This document shows positions 12,561-23,661 of a stretch of DNA of 64,000 nucleotides, piece by piece (the first letter of the stretch is position 1; each line of letters opens with the position of its first letter). A program made the translations under genes and the position numbers. Location: NCBI GenBank assembly GCA_007115705.1, contig QXEO01000234.1, positions 2,151,375-2,215,374 of the forward strand, written 5' to 3'. Origin of the DNA: Dactylis glomerata (lineage: Eukaryota > Streptophyta > Magnoliopsida > Poales > Poaceae). The notes under the pieces were generated by a model. The model saw nothing but the letters and a program-made list of their open reading frames with translations, was not told the origin of the DNA and ran no database searches.

Positions 12561-13161
12561 GGGCAGCGGGGGTAAACTCATCTTTTTACCCCACATCATC
12601 GTCTTCCTCCCCTGTTCCTCTGCCTCCTGCGCTTCACCGCCGGACCGAAGAACAGAGGAACAGCATCGCCGCCGCCGTCGATCCGCTCATCGCCGACGCC
12701 GACGCTCGACGACGCCCGACATCTCTGTCGACGGCACCGCCGCCGCCGCATCTCTCCTCCGCAACATTGCTGGGAGATTGGACCTTCTCCTGCACGCTCG
12801 CCGCCGCTCCATTGCCGCCGGCCAAGCCTCGGTGAGATCATCCTCTGTTCTTCCTCTTTCATGCTTTTCTATAGCTTCGCATCGGTAGCCACACTTGCAT
12901 AGATCTGCTGCAGTTCCTTTGCTTGTTATCCCTTTGATTCAACTAGCATTGCTAGCAACGTTCTTTAGCAATACGCAGGTGTTCTTCCTTAGAAGTTTTT
13001 CCCTTGTTTGTTTCCTGTTTTAACTGCCTCGGTAGATCTTTTATTTCTGCTAACATCGGTGAGAGCTGTATGCCGGAGAGACTAACCTCCCTCTTTTCTC
13101 CGGCCTTGATAGGATTAACATCACGGGACTCCGGCTATCACGCCTTGTACCGGCCATCCCG

Positions 13162-16100
13162 ATGGCTTCCTCAAGCATGACAGGTACCTCGGCCTCAGAG
13201 GAAGATAACTCGGCCCGGGTCCAAGGACGCTCCGGCTGGGAGGGGTCGGAGGTTACCCCGGCCGACATATCCTGGGTCACCTCCACCAGGAGAGTGCCGG
13301 AGGGAGTTGCATGCCGGCTACCGGTGGGGGAGACTGCACCGACACCCGAACCCGGCGAACACGTCGTCTTCATCGCCCACTTCGAGCGGGGCTTCGGTCT
13401 GCCGGCATCGGACTTCTTCCGGGACTTCCTCAACACCTATGATCTACAACCTCATCATATCCCGGCCAATGCCGTGATGATCCTCTCCGCCTTCGTTGCC
13501 TTTTGCGAAGGCTATGCCGGCATAGAGCCCCTTACCCAAGGCTGGGCGAAATACTTCCAACTGCGGAAGCAAGTCGTCCAAGAACCGCCCCGGAGCAAGA
13601 ATGACCCGCCGGAGACGGCCCAGGAGAAGAAGGACCGCCCCATGACCCTATGCGGCGCGGCCACCATCATGTCCCGGAAGGGCTCGGACTTCCCCAAGGT
13701 GGAACTCCTCGAGTCTTGCAAGAAGTGGCAGAAAAGCTTCTTCTACGTCAAGAACACCACCGACGTGGATCTGCTCAACCTGCCGCCATTTATGGACGAG
13801 CCACCCTCGGCTATGAAGAATTGGACCTACAACCCGAAGAACTCGGTGATGCCGGTGAATGCGCTTCACCGGGTTAAGGGCGAGCTCCGGGATGCCGGCC
13901 TTACCCCTAACGACTTAGTGGCCTGCTTTATCAGCCGGCGCATCTCCCCTCTGCAGCGCCGGTCGCACAAGATCTGCCAGATGAGCGGGCCCATGGACCC
14001 CACCCGGCATTCCACACATGAGCTGACTCCGGCCGACATTCTGCGGCGGATCAAGGATGTCTGCAAGTCCTCTCAGGCCACCTTTGCCTGGGGGCTAGAA
14101 CCATATAGCCGGGATAGGCCCGCCCCAACGGTAAACCCTCCTGTCCGATATATAATCTCTTGTCCGGCACCTAGATACTTGTCATGCAAGGCCCGAGATA
14201 TTGTTAATTGCCGACATTCTTATAATGCCCTGATCCGACATACTTCTTGCACCGGCATATAGATACCTAAGCCGACACATATCTATTCATCGACATATAT
14301 CATGCTTGGCCCGAGACATTGCTTTTTGCCGCCATATTCCTTTGTTTGATCAATTGACCTTGCTCCTATACAGAAATTCAGCTTCCAGGCCATGGAGAAC
14401 TCCCGGATCAAGATCGCGGCAGACCGCACTGCTGCAGATGTTGAAGATCCGGACCATTGGGACAAGCTGCCCCGGAACACCCGTGATGCCTCTGCCGCGG
14501 GTAAGGCCTCTTCATTCCGGCATTTCACTCAGGGCCGGAGTGACGATGAGTCCAATGAAGACTGCCAGACGTTTATCTGCCCGACACCTCTTGCTTATGC
14601 TTTTCCAGAAACACCTGTTGCTTACGCCTTTCCAATGCCGTCCTCAGCTATCCCGGACGACATGGTTGTTGACGCCGCCCCTCTGAACCAGGGACCTCCT
14701 TCCACCGGTGGACGTTCCGGCCGGAAGCGAGGCGTGAAGCCCCAACCCGACACACCTCAGCAACAGAAGAGGCAGAAGGTTGGCGTGCCTATTCTGAAGA
14801 AACCGAGGCCTGTTGCCGCGGGGTAAGTTTCTTTTCTTTGTATTTCCCCCGACATATCTCTTGCTTTGATTATTGACTTGGTGTTTTCTCTTTTTCAGAG
14901 CTCCTCTTGCGCCGGAACAAGCTTCTGGCTCGAGTGGCGGCCCGAAGGTTACCAAGCCATCGGCCCCTGATACCTCCGACATACCCTCTGCCAGCCATAC
15001 TACCTCACCGGCGCCGGCATCTTCGCCTGCGCCAGACAAGACCATCTCCCCGGCGAAGGACGTTCCTCCGCCGGAACAAGATTTCTCTGCCCCCGACGTC
15101 CACATGGACTCGGGGGCTCAACAGGAACCTTCGGCTTCTGATGTCCACCTGGACACCGGAGCCCACCAAGAAGCCCCAGACTCCGGCGCGCCCACCAGCG
15201 ACGCCGGCACAACTGAAGATGTCGGCGCAAGCAACAAGAGCGCCGGCATAGATGACAAAGGAAAAGGCCCGGCCATGCCGGAAGTCCGGACTATCCCGGA
15301 ACCTGCCTCTGCTGGCCAAGCTGCACCGGCCGCGCCGGAACAACCTGCCCCCAAGGCTCCGTCTATTGAGAAGACTCCAGCACCATCCAAGACCGCTGCT
15401 CCGGCCAAGACCCTCATCCCAGACAAGACCTCTGCCCCGATCAAGTCCGGCACACTCAAGTTCCAGCCGACCAAGTCCGGCACACCATCCGCCGCCACTG
15501 CTCCTTCTAAAGCAGCGTCCCGGACCAGCTCTGCCCTGGCCCTGCATCTAGGCAGGGCAGCAACCCGGCCTGGCTACCGGCGCAACTTCTTCGACACGCC
15601 AGAACTTGAGGGCATCGTCCCCCTGGTGACGAAAAGTGATCAGAGCCTTGGGTCTCTCAAGGAGCACTGTGCCAGGTGGAATGACGCCGGCAACATGGAC
15701 ACAGCGGATTCCAGGAGCAAGAAGATGGCCGAAGCCTCGGCCACTGGCAATCCCTCAGATATCCTGGCCGCGAAGCCCCTTCCGATTGCCTGCGAGCTCC
15801 TCAGCCTCCAGCAGAGACTTCACCAACTGGCCGATGCCACCAACGTAAGTCTTCTCTACCTATACACATATCCCCAGTCCCCGAAAATGTCGGCTGTCCG
15901 GGATACGGACATCCGGGATTTTCCAATATTCTTGTAGTTAGCTGTTCTCGAATTAACTGCCGACATATGAGCTCGATCCGAGCTTCAAATCCTAGTCACC
16001 GAGAGCCGGGATAGGTGCGCAGCACCTGTGCCGGGTCTTTCCCTATTTCACTTTTTAATGATTTTTTCAAATCCTCTTGACCAATATATAAGCTCAACCC

Positions 16101-17552
16101 GAGCTTCAAATCCTAGTCACCGAGGGCCGGGATAGGTGCGCAGCACCTGTGCCGGGTCTTCCAAAGAGTGATCACCTGATAGAATCTTCAACTTTAACTG
16201 ATATGCCAAGTTTCTCTCCTGATATTTCAAATCCCAACACTTTTGCAGCGCATGAACAACACACGGGCCGACATGTATCATGACCTGGTGTGCGAGCATC
16301 GGAAGTTATCCGACGAGCATAGCAAGCTTCGGCTGGAGCTGTCCCAGAGAGGTAAACTTCGCCGACATACCGCTATATGCCGGACACCTTTCCTCTTTTT
16401 ACTTTGCAATACTATTACTGCCGACACATAACCTTGTGCCGACATTCTTCAGCTGGCACTGAAGAACAAGTCGCCGAGCTTCTTAAGAGGGTGAAGGAGC
16501 TGACTGGTATGCCGGATCCTGCTGTCACCCGAACCCTTTATACTTCCAATCCTTTATCTCTTGTCGTTGTTTTCTATTTTCAAATCCTTTTAACTTCAAA
16601 TTTTTGCAGATGAGAAGGCTGGACTGGAAGCACGCCACCAGGACTGTATGCCCTCTGTGGATGTGGCCAAGCAACTGGACGACCGGGATGCCGCTCATAA
16701 GGCCGAGGCAGAGCAGTTGAAGGGCCGGATTGCCGAGCTTCTGGAGGAGAAGGAGTAGAGGGAGGGCCAACTGAAGAAGACCCAGGACCTGCTCGTTGCT
16801 TCCGAGACTGATGCCTCCACTGCCCATGCCGAACTGGCTAGCTTAAAGGAGCAAGCGACAAAATGGGAAGTCACAGTCGCACAGCTCAATACTGACCTCG
16901 CCAGTAAGCTTCAAATCCTTTTTCCTTATCCTGCCCGACATATCATGCTCTCTTCCGGCATACCCTCTATGCCGACATACTCTCCTTGTGCTAACATCAT
17001 CTATTTTTCTCAGACATGTTCCCCGCTTCCGTCGAAGACGTTGAGAGGGCTCTGCAGTTGGATCGAGAAAGCCGGGGTGTTCCGGTTGACTCGGCCAACT
17101 GGGACATGTCGGAGCAGCTGCTGGCTCTGCAATCCCAGAAGAACGCCATGACGCTCTACACCGAAGAACTCTTCTATGGCGCCCAGGAGGCATTCTCTGC
17201 CCTCTGGCCGGGACAAAGGACGCCCACTGATCCTGTTGATCTCGGCAATGATCTGCAGCTTGCCAAGGTTCGCCTCCGGGAATGGCGGGATTCCGGCGCG
17301 AGGGTTGGAGCTGACGAAGCTCTCAGCTACTTCTTGTCCTGGTATGAAAAAGCTGACTTGGAGACTTTGCGCACTGTGCGCGAAGGATCCATCTGGACCA
17401 CGGATCTGGAACATATCCGGCGTCGGCGGGAGTTGGCCCACAGCTATGTGGACTATGCCGACACCGACGCCTTCGTCCGGGACATCCGCGAGCCGGAGAA
17501 GAAGGACGATGCCGGGGCATCTGCCGCTGCTGAGGGCTCCGACTCCAGCTGA
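13162..17552 (+). pseudogene. Spliced antisense gene of Tat gypsy element Y, seven exons, one premature stop
   Basis: Large accessory gene coded against gag-pol, as in grass Tat-lineage elements; its role is unknown. My model joins 13162-14130, 14374-14822, 14899-15844, 16249-16351, 16453-16506, 16610-16903 and 17014-17552. All introns are GT-AG and all phases match, giving 1118 codons. Exon 1 holds the Transposase_28-like domain (ERGFGLPASDFFRDF, KKWQKSFFYVKN). Exon 3 is Pro/Ala/Ser-rich and probably disordered. Exons 4-6 are helical and coiled-coil-like. Exon 7 is a helical C-terminal domain. A TAG at 16756-16758 breaks exon 6. The final TGA at 17550-17552 is supplied by the first bases of the inserted X LTR. 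Confidence 0.75.
15970..16160 (+). repeat. Two 70-base direct repeats with a hairpin, in intron 3 of the Y antisense gene
   Basis: 15970-16038 and 16091-16160 share the run CGAGCTTCAAATCCTAGTCA and a GC-rich core. The core contains AGGTGC-GCA-GCACCT, a perfect 6-bp stem with a 3-base loop. Both also occur in copy 2 (near 23011 and 23132). Confidence 0.7.
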
Positions 17553-17884
17553 CAAGGGTATAGTTAATAGAGCCCGTTAGTTGAGTACCCTTGAGGCCCG
17601 ATAAGCCAGGCCCAATTGTAATGATAGTCGAATACAAGTTAATACCGTATGTCGATATTTGTAATCTGTATCGAACCCTACCTGATCCTCGAGACCTGGC
17701 CACCTATATATAGGGGCCAGGAGGGGACGGTGTAGGGCAGATTGAAAGCAAGCCAGGTTGAACACCCAAGTTTACTTTCGATATACACCTATTTCGACTA
17801 ACTTTACCTTCGAGTTCATCCGATGCCCTATCTCCCCGATCCTAAGTCCTTCATCTAGGACATTTGTCGAGTTAACCCTCGTCA
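17550..17884 (+). mobile_element. Complete LTR of gypsy element X (335 bp), plus orientation
   Basis: Begins TGACAAGGGTATAG and ends CCCTCGTCA. It contains a TATATATAGG box near 17705. It is the 5' LTR of the plus-strand gag that follows. It is inserted at the very 3' end of the Y antisense gene; the five bases before it are CCAGC, the expected target-site duplication. The partner copy is not visible. Confidence 0.85.
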
Positions 17885-17886
17885 AT

Positions 17887-17904
17887 TGGCGCCGACCGTG
17901 GGGA
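17887..17904 (+). other. Primer-binding site of element X
   Basis: TGGCGCCGACCGTGGGGA, 2 bases after the LTR end. It confirms the 335-bp unit as a 5' LTR and gag as downstream. Confidence 0.8.
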
Positions 17905-17921
17905 TCCTGGGCGTTGGAATC

Positions 17922-19115
17922 ATGAATTCGACGGCTTTTTCGCTTTTAGCCAACAGCAGTCCAGAAGCCGACGGAAGTCAAGAGGTAGAATTAACAATTG
18001 GAAGTTTGAGCATCTTCATCGGGCCGTCGGGTTCCTCTCGCCTTTCGGATCCGACGAAACAAGATCAAGATCCGTCGGCACAAGAACCCGAAACAACAAT
18101 AATGATGGAGTATTCTGAAGGCTCTTCCAGCGAAGTAAACTCGCCGGTCAGCCTAGAAGAAGTGCAAAAAGAAAAGATCGCAGAAGACGACGAAGAAAAG
18201 GAAAATTTTGACGTGGAAGTCCAAATCGACGATCTCACGATCTGCCTCGACAATATCTCAGACAATTCAACAGACACATGGAAGACAGGGTTAGAGCTTT
18301 CTGAAGACAGCAACTCGATCTTTTCAAGCTTTAATAGCAACATCGGCAAGCAGTGCCAGGTACTCGCCATTGTGGGCGACAACTCAGAAGAATTCGATGA
18401 AAATAACAACCCAGTGATAAACCCAGCAAATATCGACAGAGGAGCAAATCACCTAGCAGAAGGACAAACGGTGGAATCCCTCACAGCCAGGGAGAAAATT
18501 CGACTATCAGTCGATGAGTGGAAAATAATAAGAGAAGCCGTAGAACACGGCACGCCAATACCATCCAGCTCCAGCAAAGACATGCTTTTTGGGTATCATT
18601 ACGCCCTCAGGCAGCAAGCAAAGCAATTAGCAAAGGAAAAGGTAGAGATACAAAGAAGAAAAGATTCAGCCATTGCAGCCAGCGAAGCTGCTCGTAGAGC
18701 ACGAAGCGACGCATCGTACAGCAACGCAAGGAAAAATCGTCGACATGGTTCAAGGTACGATAACCTCGAGTATTCTGACAGGCAAAGTATTTCCAAAAAC
18801 CTCGACTCGTCCTTCCTATCGGTCGACGAGCAGGGAAACATCCTACCAAAAACTCCTGAAGCAGCACTAGTGGCATCACAAGCATATCTACTTACAACTC
18901 GACCAAGTCCAGGAGATCCTAGAGAACATATGCATAGAGCAGCGCTAAACGGACTCAATATGGTGGGCCACAAGCTATCAGCAAAAGGAGAAGAAGCACA
19001 TCACCACAAGGAAGCGCACAAAGCAAGATCACCTCGCCGTCACAATAGTCCTCGGCATAAAAGCAGCAAACACCGATCTCGATCGCCATCACCAAAACAG
19101 CACGGTGGAACTTGA
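17922..19115 (+). CDS. N-terminal half of gag of element X
   Basis: The ATG at 17922 is the first after the primer site. The 397-residue product is acidic at the N-terminus (long Glu/Asp-rich stretch) and ends in a His/Arg/Ser-rich basic tail (RSRSPSPKQHGGT), as in the N-terminal part of Tat-lineage gag. The folded gag core is missing, because at 19121 the sequence switches to the Y antisense leader. The stop at 19113-19115 lies just before that switch. The missing core of this family is at 7130-6418 on the minus strand. Confidence 0.7.
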   Translation: MNSTAFSLLANSSPEADGSQEVELTIGSLSIFIGPSGSSRLSDPTKQDQDPSAQEPETTIMMEYSEGSSSEVNSPVSLEEVQKEKIAEDDEEKENFDVEVQIDDLTICLDNISDNSTDTWKTGLELSEDSNSIFSSFNSNIGKQCQVLAIVGDNSEEFDENNNPVINPANIDRGANHLAEGQTVESLTAREKIRLSVDEWKIIREAVEHGTPIPSSSSKDMLFGYHYALRQQAKQLAKEKVEIQRRKDSAIAASEAARRARSDASYSNARKNRRHGSRYDNLEYSDRQSISKNLDSSFLSVDEQGNILPKTPEAALVASQAYLLTTRPSPGDPREHMHRAALNGLNMVGHKLSAKGEEAHHHKEAHKARSPRRHNSPRHKSSKHRSRSPSPKQHGGT

Positions 19116-19120
19116 AGATC

Positions 19121-22100
19121 CTAGTCCCCGAAGCTGCCGAGGTTCCCCAGTCATAACTGTGGAGCCTTGACAGGTTCAACATATCCTCTTTTCATCATAC
19201 CCCGGTTTCCGTTATACCCCGACTATCAGATTTATATGCCGGGACGTCCACACATATCCCGGCAACTGTTCCTTCTCCAAAAGTTATTCCGGCTGGTCCC
19301 GAGGGTATTCCGGACGGAACTTATTCTCCGGGCAGCCAAGCCGGCATATAGATGAGACTTCCTCGAGAAGCCACGCCTGACAGTTTTGCATCGAAACTTG
19401 GAACTGTCCTGTTACCTCGAACGGTCACACACGATGTGACGGTTCACAGTGCATTTACCCCCTGCCATCATCATGGCCTAGTGGCACGGTTACAGGAACC
19501 GCCGCCCCACTCCGCGCTGCCACGTGGCAACTCGCCGCAGAAACGGTCGGGGGAGTGGAGCACTACCATCCCCACGACCCTTACCTGGTAGGCATATAAA
19601 TAGGGCAGCGGGGGTAAACTCATCTTTTTACCCCACATCATCGTCTTCCTCCCCTGTTCCTCTGCCTCCTGCGCTTCACCGCCGGACCGAAGAACAGAGG
19701 AACAGCATCGCCGCCGCCGTCGATCCGCTCATCGCCGACGCCGACGCTCGACGACGCCCGACATCTCTGTCGACGGCACCGCCGCCGCCGCATCTCTCCT
19801 CCGCAACATTGCTGGGAGATTGGACCTTCTCCTGCACGCTCGCCGCCGCTCCATTGCCGCCGGCCAAGCCTCGGTGAGATCATCCTCTGTTCTTCCTCTT
19901 TCATGCTTTTCTATAGCTTCGCATCGGTAGCCACACTTGCATAGATCTGCTGCAGTTCCTTTGCTTGTTATCCCTTTGATTCAACTAGCATTGCTAGCAA
20001 CGTTCTTTAGCAATACGCAGGTGTTCTTCCTTAGAAGTTTTTCCCTTGTTTGTTTCCTGTTTTAACTGCCTCGGTAGATCTTTTATTTCTGCTAACATCG
20101 GTGAGAGCTGTATGCCGGAGAGACTAACCTCCCTCTTTTCTCCGGCCTTGATAGGATTAACATCACGGGACTCCGGCTATCACGCCTTGTACCGGCCATC
20201 CCGATGGCTTCCTCAAGCATGACAGGTACCTCGGCCTCAGAGGAAGATAACTCGGCCCGGGTCCAAGGACGCTCCGGCTGGGAGGGGTCGGAGGTTACCC
20301 CGGCCGACATATCCTGGGTCACCTCCACCAGGAGAGTGCCGGAGGGAGTTGCATGCCGGCTACCGGTGGGGGAGACTGCACCGACACCCGAACCCGGCGA
20401 ACACGTCGTCTTCATCGCCCACTTCGAGCGGGGCTTCGGTCTGCCGGCATCGGACTTCTTCCGGGACTTCCTCAACACCTATGATCTACAACCTCATCAT
20501 ATCCCGGCCAATGCCGTGATGATCCTCTCCGCCTTCGTTGCCTTTTGCGAAGGCTATGCCGGCATAGAGCCCCTTACCCAAGGCTGGGCGAAATACTTCC
20601 AACTGCGGAAGCAAGTCGTCCAAGAACCGCCCCGGAGCAAGAATGACCCGCCGGAGACGGCCCAGGAGAAGAAGGACCGCCCCATGACCCTATGCGGCGC
20701 GGCCACCATCATGTCCCGGAAGGGCTCGGACTTCCCCAAGGTGGAACTCCTCGAGTCTTGCAAGAAGTGGCAGAAAAGCTTCTTCTACGTCAAGAACACC
20801 ACCGACGTGGATCTGCTCAACCTGCCGCCATTTATGGACGAGCCACCCTCGGCTATGAAGAATTGGACCTACAACCCGAAGAACTCGGTGATGCCGGTGA
20901 ATGCGCTTCACCGGGTTAAGGGCGAGCTCCGGGATGCCGGCCTTACCCCTAACGACTTAGTGGCCTGCTTTATCAGCCGGCGCATCTCCCCTCTGCAGCG
21001 CCGGTCGCACAAGATCTGCCAGATGAGCGGGCCCATGGACCCCACCCGGCATTCCACACATGAGCTGACTCCGGCCGACATTCTGCGGCGGATCAAGGAT
21101 GTCTGCAAGTCCTCTCAGGCCACCTTTGCCTGGGGGCTAGAACCATATAGCCGGGATAGGCCCGCCCCAACGGTAAACCCTCCTGTCCGATATATAATCT
21201 CTTGTCCGGCACCTAGATACTTGTCATGCAAGGCCCGAGATATTGTTAATTGCCGACATTCTTATAATGCCCTGATCCGACATACTTCTTGCACCGGCAT
21301 ATAGATACCTAAGCCGACACATATCTATTCATCGACATATATCATGCTTGGCCCGAGACATTGCTTTTTGCCGCCATATTCCTTTGTTTGATCAATTGAC
21401 CTTGCTCCTATACAGAAATTCAGCTTCCAGGCCATGGAGAACTCCCGGATCAAGATCGCGGCAGACCGCACTGCTGCAGATGTTGAAGATCCGGACCATT
21501 GGGACAAGCTGCCCCGGAACACCCGTGATGCCTCTGCCGCGGGTAAGGCCTCTTCATTCCGGCATTTCACTCAGGGCCGGAGTGACGATGAGTCCAATGA
21601 AGACTGCCAGACGTTTATCTGCCCGACACCTCTTGCTTATGCTTTTCCAGAAACACCTGTTGCTTACGCCTTTCCAATGCCGTCCTCAGCTATCCCGGAC
21701 GACATGGTTGTTGACGCCGCCCCTCTGAACCAGGGACCTCCTTCCACCGGTGGACGTTCCGGCCGGAAGCGAGGCGTGAAGCCCCAACCCGACACACCTC
21801 AGCAACAGAAGAGGCAGAAGGTTGGCGTGCCTATTCTGAAGAAACCGAGGCCTGTTGCCGCGGGGTAAGTTTCTTTTCTTTGTATTTCCCCGACATATCT
21901 CTTGCTTTGATTATTGACTTGGTGTTTTCTCTTTTTCAGAGCTCCTCTTGCGCCGGAACAAGCTTCTGGCTCGAGTGGCGGCCCGAAGGTTACCAAGCCA
22001 TCGGCCCCTGATACCTCCGACATACCCTCTGCCAGCCATACTACCTCACCGGCGCCGGCATCTTCGCCTGCGCCAGACAAGACCATCTCCCCGGCGAAGG

Positions 22101-23661
22101 ACGTTCCTCCGCCGGAACAAGATTTCTCTGCCCCCGACGTCCACATGGACTCGGGGGCTCAACAGGAACCTTCGGCTTCTGATGTCCACCTGGACACCGG
22201 AGCCCACCAAGAAGCCCCAGACTCCGGCGCGCCCACCAGCGACGCCGGCACAACTGAAGATGTCGGCGCAAGCAACAAGAGCGCCGGCATAGATGACAAA
22301 GGAAAAGGCCCGGCCATGCCGGAAGTCCGGACTATCCCGGAACCTGCCTCTGCTGGCCAAGCTGCACCGGCCGCGCCGGAACAACCTGCCCCCAAGGCTC
22401 CGTCTATTGAGAAGACTCCAGCACCATCCAAGACCGCTGCTCCGGCCAAGACCCTCATCCCAGACAAGACCTCTGCCCCGATCAAGTCCGGCACACTCAA
22501 GTTCCAGCCGACCAAGTCCGGCACACCATCCGCCGCCACTGCTCCTTCTAAAGCAGCGTCCCGGACCAGCTCTGCCCTGGCCCTGCATCTAGGCAGGGCA
22601 GCAACCCGGCCTGGCTACCGGCGCAACTTCTTCGACACGCCAGAACTTGAGGGCATCGTCCCCCTGGTGACGAAAAGTGATCAGAGCCTTGGGTCTCTCA
22701 AGGAGCACTGTGCCAGGTGGAATGACGCCGGCAACATGGACACAGCGGATTCCAGGAGCAAGAAGATGGCCGAAGCCTCGGCCACTGGCAATCCCTCAGA
22801 TATCCTGGCCGCGAAGCCCCTTCCGATTGCCTGCGAGCTCCTCAGCCTCCAGCAGAGACTTCACCAACTGGCCGATGCCACCAACGTAAGTCTTCTCTAC
22901 CTATACACATATCCCCAGTCCCCGAAAATGTCGGCTGTCCGGGATACGGACATCCGGGATTTTCCAATATTCTTGTAGTTAGCTGTTCTCGAATTAACTG
23001 CCGACATATGAGCTCGATCCGAGCTTCAAATCCTAGTCACCGAGAGCCGGGATAGGTGCGCAGCACCTGTGCCGGGTCTTTCCCTATTTCACTTTTTAAT
23101 GATTTTTTCAAATCCTCTTGACCAATATATAAGCTCAACCCGAGCTTCAAATCCTAGTCACCGAGGGCCGGGATAGGTGCGCAGCACCTGTGCCGGGTCT
23201 TCCAAAGAGTGATCACCTGATAGAATCTTCAACTTTAACTGATATGCCAAGTTTCTCTCCTGATATTTCAAATCCCAACACTTTTGCAGCGCATGAACAA
23301 CACACGGGCCGACATGTATCATGACCTGGTGTGCGAGCATCGGAAGTTATCCGACGAGCATAGCAAGCTTCGGCTGGAGCTGTCCCAGAGAGGTAAACTT
23401 CGCCGACATACCGCTATATGCCGGACACCTTTCCTCTTTTTACTTTGCAATACTATTACTGCCGACACATAACCTTGTGCCGACATTCTTCAGCTGGCAC
23501 TGAAGAACAAGTCGCCGAGCTTCTTAAGAGGGTGAAGGAGCTGACTGGTATGCCGGATCCTGCTGTCACCCGAACCCTTTATACTTCCAATCCTTTATCT
23601 CTTGTCGTTGTTTTCTATTTTCAAATCCTTTTAACTTCAAATTTTTGCAGATGAGAAGGCT
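19121..23661 (+). repeat. Copy 2 of the 4.54-kb near-identical duplication
   Basis: Starts CTAGTCCCCGAAGC exactly where the Y LTR ends in copy 1, but here the left neighbour is gag of X and not an LTR. It ends at ATGAGAAGGCT at the start of exon 6 and then switches to minus-strand gag of Y. The equivalent TATA box is at 19595-19602. Confidence 0.9.
20204..23661 (+). pseudogene. Truncated copy of the Y antisense gene (exons 1-5)
   Basis: Same protein as the copy starting at 13162. Exons are 20204-21172, 21416-21864, 21940-22885, 23290-23392 and 23494-23547, with the splice acceptor of exon 6 at 23650. After 11 bases of exon 6 the sequence changes to gag in the opposite direction, so exon 7 and most of exon 6 are lost. 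Confidence 0.75.

Larger units (their letters stand above)
12079..16620 (+). repeat. Copy 1 of a 4.54-kb near-identical direct duplication (Y antisense gene)
   Basis: Matches 19121-23661 base for base as far as I can read, apart from one length change in a run of C near 14850 (offset 7042 before, 7041 after). The left limit is the exact edge of the Y LTR. The right limit is just inside exon 6 of the antisense gene. The leader 12079-13161 contains the promoter and a GC-rich 5' untranslated part. Confidence 0.9.

Noticed and set aside
12482..12862. 117- and 88-codon ORFs in the leader of the Y antisense gene (and the copy at 19524-19904)
   Set aside because: They lie over the TATA box and GC-rich leader, have low complexity, and their identity in both copies only reflects the duplication.
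14644..15551. Minus-strand Ala/Gly/Arg-rich ORFs opposite exon 3 of the antisense gene
   Set aside because: Complement of a Pro/Ala-rich coding exon; no start context or domain.
17922..19115. Host nuclear protein with an SR-like tail
   Set aside because: The basic Ser/Arg tail looks like one, but the frame sits right behind an LTR and primer site, so it is gag.
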